Part shown: in pieces, positions 7,261 through 11,347 of the stretch
How positions within the stretch are numbered: position 1 is the first letter of the stretch
How the letters are laid out: every line of letters begins with the position of its first letter
NCBI GenBank assembly: GCA_031272415.1
Contig: JAISTU010000187.1
Coordinates: 1 to 11,347, forward strand
Length of the DNA stretch: 11,347 nt
Direction of reading: 5' to 3'
From: Bacteroidales bacterium
GTDB lineage: Bacteria; Bacteroidota; Bacteroidia; Bacteroidales; WCHB1-69
Position numbers and translations under genes: made by a program
Notes under the pieces: model-generated
What the model saw: only the letters and a program-made list of their open reading frames with translations
Told to the model about the DNA's origin: nothing
Database searches by the model: none

Positions 7261-8412
7261 ATGGATTTTTTCACAATTATAAGCAATAATTTACAACAAT
7301 TTCTTTCATTTACAGGTTTTGCCAACGTAACGCTTGGGAATTTGATAATGATTCTTTTCGGGTTTCTGTTTCTTTATTTGGGTATTGTCCGCAAGTGGGA
7401 GCCTATGTTGTTGGTACCGATAGGATTTGGTATTTTAATTGGCAACATTCCATTTGCGCCCGGTTTTCAGATAGGTATTTACGAGGACGGCTCGGTGATG
7501 AATTATCTTTATTTTGGGGTGTTGAAAGGGGTATATCCGCCATTGATTTTTTTGGGGATAGGAGCGATGACTGATTTTTCTGCATTGATTTCCAATCCCA
7601 AAATGATGCTCATTGGGGCGGCGGCTCAGTTTGGTATTTTTGGGGCTTACATAGTGGCAACGCTTTTGGGATTTAATGCTGCCGAAGCCGGTGCTATTGG
7701 CATTATCGGTGGTGCGGACGGTCCGACGGCTATCTTTTTGTCCTCCAAATTAGCCCCCGATTTGATGGGAGCGATTGCGGTTTCGGCATATTCTTATATG
7801 GCGCTCGTGCCGGTGATTCAGCCTCCTATTATGAAATTGCTGACCACTAAAAAAGAACGTCTTATTAGAATGAAACCTCCACGCAAAGTATCTCAAAATG
7901 AGAAGATTATATTCCCCATTTTAGGACTTTTATTGACCACATTTTTAGTGCCGTCAGGTTTGCCTTTGTTAGGGATGTTATTTTTTGGTAATCTTTTGAA
8001 AGAGTGCGGAGTAACACGCCGTTTGGCAACCACAGCCGCCAATCCGTTGATAGACATTGTTACCATTCTTTTGGGATTAACAGTAGGTGCGTCCACACAA
8101 GCGACCACTTTTTTGACCCCCAAATCGGTAATGATATTCGGACTTGGTGCGGCTTCATTTATGATAGCCACTGCAACAGGGGTTTTATTTGTGAAATTTT
8201 TTAATCTTTTTCTTAAAGAAGGCAACAAAATCAATCCACTTATTGGCAATGCGGGAGTGAGTGCGGTGCCTGATTCGGCGCGTGTTTCGCAAGAAGTAGG
8301 TTTGCATTACGATAAAACTAATTATTTACTCATGCACGCAATGGGTCCCAATGTGGCAGGCGTTATCGGCAGTGCAGTTGCCGCCGGTTTGCTGTTAGGA
8401 TTTTTAGGATAA
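7261..8412 (+). CDS. oadB: Sodium-translocating decarboxylase beta subunit (OadB/MmdB)
   Basis: This 383-residue, very hydrophobic inner-membrane protein decarboxylates carboxybiotin and uses the energy to pump Na+ out. Key stretches are GIGAMTDF (100-106), IGGADGPTAIF (149-159), AYSYMALVP (176-184), NPLIGNAGVSAVP (325-337) and MHAMGPNVAGVIGSA (358-372). Residues that match those shown to bind Na+ or act in Klebsiella OadB are D153, Y179, N325, G329 and S334 (D203, Y229, N373, G377, S382 there). All are present, so the pump should be functional. A Met usual after AVP is Asp338 here, probably harmless. It starts with ATG 37 bases after the biotin carrier stop. Confidence 0.97.
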   Translation: MDFFTIISNNLQQFLSFTGFANVTLGNLIMILFGFLFLYLGIVRKWEPMLLVPIGFGILIGNIPFAPGFQIGIYEDGSVMNYLYFGVLKGVYPPLIFLGIGAMTDFSALISNPKMMLIGAAAQFGIFGAYIVATLLGFNAAEAGAIGIIGGADGPTAIFLSSKLAPDLMGAIAVSAYSYMALVPVIQPPIMKLLTTKKERLIRMKPPRKVSQNEKIIFPILGLLLTTFLVPSGLPLLGMLFFGNLLKECGVTRRLATTAANPLIDIVTILLGLTVGASTQATTFLTPKSVMIFGLGAASFMIATATGVLFVKFFNLFLKEGNKINPLIGNAGVSAVPDSARVSQEVGLHYDKTNYLLMHAMGPNVAGVIGSAVAAGLLLGFLG

Positions 8413-8464
8413 AAATATAAAATATAGATAAATACTTTTAAAAAATAGATAAAATAATAGAAAA

Positions 8465-9754
8465 ATGAGCAGAATTATTCATATATTTGCAAGACAGATA
8501 TTGGATTCAAGAGGTAATCCAACAATAGAGACAGACGTTTTTACCGAATCCGGTGCAATGGGCAGGGCTGCTGTCCCCTCCGGTGCCTCAACGGGCATAC
8601 ATGAGGCAATGGAATTGCGAGACGGAGACGAAAGTTTATATTTGGGTAAAGGCGTACTAAAAGCCGTTCAAAATGTTAATAAATCCATTTGCGAAGAATT
8701 AAAAGGACACTTTGTAGATAGACAAGATTTGATTGACGCCAGAATGTTGGAATTGGACGGAACGGATAATAAAAGTAATTTAGGTGCCAATGCTATTTTG
8801 AGCGTTTCTTTGGCATGTGCAAAAGCGGCAGCAATGGAAACAGGACAAGAATTGTACCGCTACGTAGGTGGTGTAAGTGCCAATACGTTGCCTATTCCGA
8901 TGATGAACATTCTTAACGGAGGTTCACATGCAGATAATTCCATTGATTTTCAAGAATTTATGATAATGCCTATAGGAGCGACCGCATTCAGTGAGGCGCT
9001 TCGTATGGGCAGTGAAGTTTTTCATCATCTCAAAAAAGTACTCAAAGATGCGGGTTATTCCACAAATGTAGGCGATGAGGGCGGTTTTGCACCCAATTTG
9101 AAATCTAATGCAGAAGCCGTTGAGGTCATTTTACAAGCCATCGAAAAGGCAGGCTATAAACCGGGAGAAGATATATGTTTGGCATTAGACCCCGCAAGTT
9201 CGGAATATTATCTCGCAGAAGAAAATGTATACCATTTGAAAAAATCAACAGGCGAAAAATTGACCCCTGCACAAATGGTCGATTATTGGGCAGATTGGTG
9301 TAAAAAATATCCCATTATTTCCATCGAAGACGCAATGGCAGAAGACGATTGGACAGGCTGGCAAATGCTCACTCAACGGATAGGTAATGATATTCAGTTG
9401 GTCGGGGATGACCTTTTTGTTACCAATGCACAACGTTTGCATGAGGGAATTTCAAAAGGTGTTGCTAACTCTATTTTAGTGAAAGTCAATCAAATAGGTA
9501 CTCTTACAGAGACCATAGAAGCCGTTAATTTGGCATATCGTAACGGTTATACTGCCATTATGAGTCATCGTTCCGGCGAGACAGAAGATACCACTATTGC
9601 TGATTTGGCAGTTGCACTTAATACAGGTTTGATAAAAACAGGCTCTGCCAGTCGCACAGACCGCATTTGCAAATACAATCAACTACTACGCATCGAAGAA
9701 ATGCTCGGCAATGCCGCCATCTATTTAGGCAAAGATTTTATGTACGCAAAATAG
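8465..9754 (+). CDS. eno: Enolase (phosphopyruvate hydratase)
   Basis: This 429-residue cytoplasmic enzyme converts 2-phosphoglycerate to phosphoenolpyruvate in glycolysis and gluconeogenesis. All active-site residues are visible: S41 in the mobile loop (PSGASTG), H155 (GGSHADN), E205 (NVGDEGG), the Mg ligands D242, E288 and D315, the general base K340 (VKVNQIGT), and S367-H368-R369 with K391. Length is normal. It follows oadB by 52 bases with no TAnnTTTG box between, so it may share the operon transcript, although a different promoter type cannot be excluded. No convincing hairpin terminator follows it; only a 3-bp AGG-AAA-CCT with a T7 run is present after the stop. Confidence 0.98.
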   Translation: MSRIIHIFARQILDSRGNPTIETDVFTESGAMGRAAVPSGASTGIHEAMELRDGDESLYLGKGVLKAVQNVNKSICEELKGHFVDRQDLIDARMLELDGTDNKSNLGANAILSVSLACAKAAAMETGQELYRYVGGVSANTLPIPMMNILNGGSHADNSIDFQEFMIMPIGATAFSEALRMGSEVFHHLKKVLKDAGYSTNVGDEGGFAPNLKSNAEAVEVILQAIEKAGYKPGEDICLALDPASSEYYLAEENVYHLKKSTGEKLTPAQMVDYWADWCKKYPIISIEDAMAEDDWTGWQMLTQRIGNDIQLVGDDLFVTNAQRLHEGISKGVANSILVKVNQIGTLTETIEAVNLAYRNGYTAIMSHRSGETEDTTIADLAVALNTGLIKTGSASRTDRICKYNQLLRIEEMLGNAAIYLGKDFMYAK

Positions 9755-9767
9755 GAAACCTTTTTTT

Positions 9768-9793
9768 AGAGTGTAGAGTGTAGAGTGTAGAGA
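9768..9793. repeat. AGAGTGT heptamer array
   Basis: Three and a half units of AGAGTGT, the reverse complement form of the CTCTACA array at 100-146, lie 14 bases after the enolase stop codon. The palindrome ATTGATTATCAAT follows at 9794-9806 and recurs at 11070 and 11136. Confidence 0.8.
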
Positions 9794-9825
9794 ATTGATT
9801 ATCAATGTCTTGTGTATTTGTTTTT

Positions 9826-9867
9826 CTCCAATTTTAGAATGTTTTTGTACGAAAATGCAAAAAAAAC
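9826..9867 (+). repeat. Dispersed ~40-bp intergenic repeat, copy D
   Basis: Reads CTCCAATTTTAGAATG, then TTTTTGTACG, then AAAATGCAAAAAAAAC, matching copies B and C. Again it lies near a heptamer array. On the minus strand its A-rich end forms part of the U-rich tail behind the terminator at 9881-9911. Confidence 0.7.
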
Positions 9868-9872
9868 GAAAA

Positions 9873-9911
9873 ATATAAAAGGGTTGGAGTAATTTTGAAC
9901 TACTCCAACCC
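9873..9911 (-). terminator. Terminator of the lipoprotein / small peptide unit
   Basis: GGGTTGGAGTA (9881-9891) and TACTCCAACCC (9901-9911) form a perfect 11-bp stem with a 9-base loop. The T-rich tail (TTTTATATTTTTC) lies on the minus-strand side, so it ends leftward transcripts from the lipoprotein and 39-codon gene, 18 bases after the latter's stop. It does not favour enolase. Confidence 0.82.
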
Positions 9912-9929
9912 GAATGAAAGATTTACTTT

Positions 9930-10049
9930 CTATTTCTCCTTTTTAGGGGACTTTGGCTTTGGAGGGTTGTTAGCCCTACCTTTCCCCGATGGTTTTCCTT
10001 TCTTTTGACTTGGAGAATTTTCAAGTTTTCCTTTCTTTGCTTTTGGCAT
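9930..10049 (-). CDS. Small Lys/Pro-rich basic peptide (39 aa), hypothetical
   Basis: An ATG at 10049 opens a 39-codon frame ending in TAG at 9930. The product is strikingly basic and low in hydrophobic residues: it starts MPKAKKGKLENSPSQKKGK and ends in Lys/Pro/Ser-rich sequence with EK at the C-terminus. It should be disordered and could bind nucleic acid, but no family is recognised. In favour of a real gene: it starts 7 bases after the lipoprotein stop on the same strand, lies wholly between that gene and a strong terminator on the same strand, and mixes synonymous codons for Lys, Pro and Gly. Against it: short length and no visible Shine-Dalgarno site (usual in this phylum). Function is unknown. 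Confidence 0.5.
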   Translation of the reverse strand: MPKAKKGKLENSPSQKKGKPSGKGRANNPPKPKSPKKEK

Positions 10050-10056
10050 AATGATA

Positions 10057-10368
10057 TTAATAGTCATCTTTAATTGTCACTATTTCCGAGCATGTTTCAC
10101 TACAATCGCCACTGGTTCCCCTCAAAGTTACACGATAAAATGTAAACGTTGAATATCTGTGAGTTGGATTCTCCTCATATGAATGTGAACCATCTCCAAA
10201 ATCCCAATAGTAACTATCTGGACCTAAGGACTCATTGTTAAAATAAACTGTCTTCCCCTGTTTCTCCGCAGAAAATTTCATAAGAAACGCAGGACAATCT
10301 TTTTTGCACGAAAGAAACATTGCTGAAACTGCAATACAAATCAGACATATTTTTCCTATTTTTGCCAT
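10057..10368 (-). CDS. Small lipoprotein with a single PKD domain
   Basis: The 103-residue protein has a lipoprotein signal with lipobox FLSC (lipidated C21), followed by KKDC. Residues about 30-99 form one PKD-type immunoglobulin-like domain, with YYWDFGDGS and NPTHRY as the signature. Four further cysteines (C25, and three near the C-terminus) could pair. PKD domains in Bacteroidota usually occur as modules in large surface proteins; a lone domain on a lipid anchor is very short, and the role is unknown. The ATG at 10368 gives a good basic signal N-terminus (MAKIGK). It lies about 145 bases after the terminator of the upstream RNA gene; no promoter of its own is seen, so expression may depend on read-through of that terminator. 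The 39-codon gene follows after 7 bases. Confidence 0.85.
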   Translation of the reverse strand: MAKIGKICLICIAVSAMFLSCKKDCPAFLMKFSAEKQGKTVYFNNESLGPDSYYWDFGDGSHSYEENPTHRYSTFTFYRVTLRGTSGDCSETCSEIVTIKDDY

Positions 10369-10512
10369 GTTTTATTGGTTTTTATTGTTTGCCTTACTCT
10401 TATGGCTTTTCAGACTCTCCCGCTTGTGAAATGGTCTCCGTCCCACCGTCCCGCTTTTATGCTGTCTCGGACTTGATGCTTTTACACATCAATCATTTAA
10501 TTTTCAGACAAT
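10369..10512 (-). other. Leader region between structured RNA and lipoprotein
   Basis: These 144 bases hold no supported gene and no TAnnTTTG box on the minus strand. The minus strand carries a G-rich stretch with AAGCGGGACGGTGGGACGGAG, unusual for this A/T-rich sequence, and a weak TGATG/CATCA hairpin. An open frame on the plus strand (10320-10577) crosses the lipoprotein start and the RNA and is not believable. Confidence 0.4.
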
Positions 10513-10699
10513 CAAAAAAGCGGACTTACAAATCCGCTTACGAGGTTGTGAGAATTGCCTTTGGCACAAATGAGTAAATCCGCATTTCTGCGGTTTAACT
10601 TATTCTTGTGCCTGAAACTTCTCACATTTCGTAAGCAAGAATGTATTAAACGCTTTCTCAACGTCAATGTAATAGCATAAAAAAATCATGCTATTGCAC
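10513..10699 (-). ncRNA. Structured non-coding RNA, about 185 nt, 6S-like candidate
   Basis: Read on the minus strand, a promoter box (10712-10705) is followed by a 5' hairpin, AATAGCAT/ATGCTATT (10695-10688 with 10678-10671). Then comes a long rod: GCTTACGA pairs with TCGTAAGC (10636-10629, 10543-10536), TGTGAGAA with TTCTCACA (10626-10619, 10554-10547), GGCACAA with TTGTGCC (10612-10606, 10569-10563). A capped stem CCGCA-GAAA-TGCGG (10593-10580) closes it with a GNRA tetraloop. Internal loops are small (about 2x3 and 6x8). A terminator follows directly. No protein frame fits. A single long rod with a central bubble and its own promoter and terminator resembles 6S RNA or the Bacteroidota 6S-Flavo type, but I cannot confirm that by sequence. 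A leader or attenuator for the lipoprotein is the alternative. Confidence 0.72.
10514..10539 (-). terminator. Intrinsic terminator of the structured RNA
   Basis: On the minus strand AAGCGGA (10539-10533) and TCCGCTT (10524-10518) form a 7-bp stem around an 8-base loop, ending in a run of six T. Its first arm shares AAGC (10539-10536) with the 3' arm of the RNA's closing stem (10543-10536), so both stems cannot form in full at once. Confidence 0.8.
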
Positions 10700-10704
10700 T
10701 TTTG

Positions 10705-10725
10705 CAAAGATACACTTTTTTTCAA
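10705..10725 (-). promoter_or_regulatory. Promoter of the structured RNA
   Basis: On the minus strand TATCTTTG (10712-10705) with TTG (10725-10723) upstream and 10 bases between, one fewer than at the three protein-gene promoters. The core GTGTATCTTTGCA is identical to theirs. Transcription would start near 10699. Confidence 0.75.
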
Positions 10726-10760
10726 TTAAAAAAAAATTTTTAAAATTGAGAATTGTTTTT

Positions 10761-11057
10761 AGAGTGTAGAGTGTAGATGCTATTTTTTGTCTGAACATTG
10801 ATTTTAGAGTGATTTGTGTGATTGACAGGATTTTTAAATTGTCTGAACCACTGATTTTCGTATGATTTTTTTGATTTGTGTGATAAAAAAATTGTCTGAA
10901 CTTTGATTTTAATATGATTGATGTGATTATTATGATTTTAGATAATCCCATAAATCATTCAAATCATTCAAAATCAAAGTTCAGACAATGCAAGTAAAGA
11001 CGTTGCACGCAACGTCTCTGCACTCTACACTCTGTAATAAAATCAAAATTCAGACAA
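10761..11057. repeat. Palindromic repeat island (GTCTGAAC family)
   Basis: Three rightward arms begin TGTCTGAAC at 10788, 10840 and 10892 and continue with TTTGATTT/TGATTTGTGTGAT-like sequence. A leftward arm ends GTTCAGACAAT at 10989 and a partial one ends ATTCAGACAAG at 11057. The third arm pairs with the leftward arm (10891-10929 with 10951-10989) as a long imperfect hairpin. Heptamer tracts AGAGTGT (10761-10778) and its reverse complement (11021-11034) flank the island in inverted orientation. No coding frame is credible. Confidence 0.8.
10994..11021. repeat. 28-bp near-perfect palindrome with GACGTTGC arms
   Basis: AGACGTTGC and GCAACGTCT form the core of a nearly perfect 28-bp inverted repeat inside the repeat island. 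No T-run follows it. It resembles short REP-like palindromes that are scattered between genes in several bacterial groups. Confidence 0.7.
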
Positions 11058-11347
11058 GTTTTATAAAATATTGATTATCAATTAAATAACTCCAAAAAAT
11101 GCACCTCAAAAATATCACAAAAAAGCGTATAAAATATTGATTATCAAATTTTTATGTTATTTTTTTCAAAAAAATATTTTTTGCATATTTAGACCAAAAA
11201 TTTGTCGCTTTTTTTGGGTGGTCTTTGCCTTATAATTGCTTGATTATCAGTGAGTTTGAAAAAATGGGACATTTTTTCTTGAAAATGGGACATTTTTTGA
11301 AAAATTTATATTAAATTGAGTATCAATAAATTATATGCATTTTTCAA
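11058..11347. other. Non-coding A/T-rich end with short direct repeats
   Basis: ATTGATTATCAA occurs at 11070 and 11136, and close variants at 11240 (TTGATTATCAG) and 11315 (ATTGAGTATCAAT). A 17-bp sequence AAAATGGGACATTTTTT is repeated exactly at 11261-11277 and 11282-11298, a 21-base period. No open frame or RNA gene is supported. This could be the upstream region of something beyond the window edge. Confidence 0.6.

Noticed and set aside
9755..9768. AGG-AAA-CCT followed by seven T after enolase as a terminator
   Set aside because: A 3-bp stem with a 3-base loop is too weak to call.
10320..10577. 85-codon plus-strand frame opposite the lipoprotein and RNA
   Set aside because: It overlaps the lipoprotein start and the structured RNA, whose palindromes it would have to translate; no protein features.
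10691..10951. 86-codon minus-strand frame in the repeat island
   Set aside because: It is built from the GTCTGAAC repeats and heptamers and crosses the RNA promoter.
10761..11057. CRISPR array
   Set aside because: Repeat units are imperfect, face both ways and lack equal-length unique spacers; no cas genes.

Overview
The window looks like chromosomal DNA from a low-GC member of the Bacteroidota, probably near the Bacteroidales. The signs are promoter boxes of the Bacteroidota type (TAnnTTTG, always TATCTTTG here), A/T-rich gaps with no clear Shine-Dalgarno sites, an OmpA protein with a long coiled coil, and a sodium-pump gamma subunit that carries a secreted lamin-tail domain. Assignment below phylum is inference. 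I see no phage, CRISPR, transposase, tRNA or rRNA gene.

Layout. (1) 235-1620 (+): a GatD-type amidotransferase/asparaginase, with its own promoter and a hairpin terminator. (2) 1885-5390 (-): a convergent cluster read as ridA, a secreted C1B (bleomycin-hydrolase-like) cysteine peptidase, an OmpA-family outer-membrane protein and yraN. Gaps are 59, 18 and 0 bases; the only promoter box I can find lies upstream of ridA. (3) 5391-5849: a divergent intergenic region holding both promoters and palindromic repeats. (4) 5850-9754 (+): three parts of a sodium-translocating biotin-dependent decarboxylase (lamin-tail/OadG subunit, biotin carrier, OadB membrane subunit), followed by enolase. The carboxyltransferase subunit is not here, so substrate specificity cannot be read from the window. 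(5) 9881-10712 (-): a promoter, a strongly structured RNA of about 185 nt with its own terminator, a small PKD-domain lipoprotein, a 39-residue Lys/Pro-rich peptide gene, and a perfect 11-bp terminator hairpin. (6) 10713-11347: non-coding repeat-rich DNA.

How the genes work together. The decarboxylase operon would couple decarboxylation of a carboxybiotin-linked acid to Na+ export; enolase may share its transcript but is ordinary glycolysis. The minus-strand cluster mixes envelope proteins (peptidase, OmpA) with housekeeping genes (ridA, yraN).

The most interesting items are the structured RNA at 10513-10699 (possibly a 6S-like RNA or an attenuator for the lipoprotein), the 39-aa basic peptide gene, the GatD-like gene in a bacterial setting, and several families of dispersed intergenic repeats. 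Four promoters share an almost identical core, which also shows that three open reading frames should be shortened at their 5' ends.
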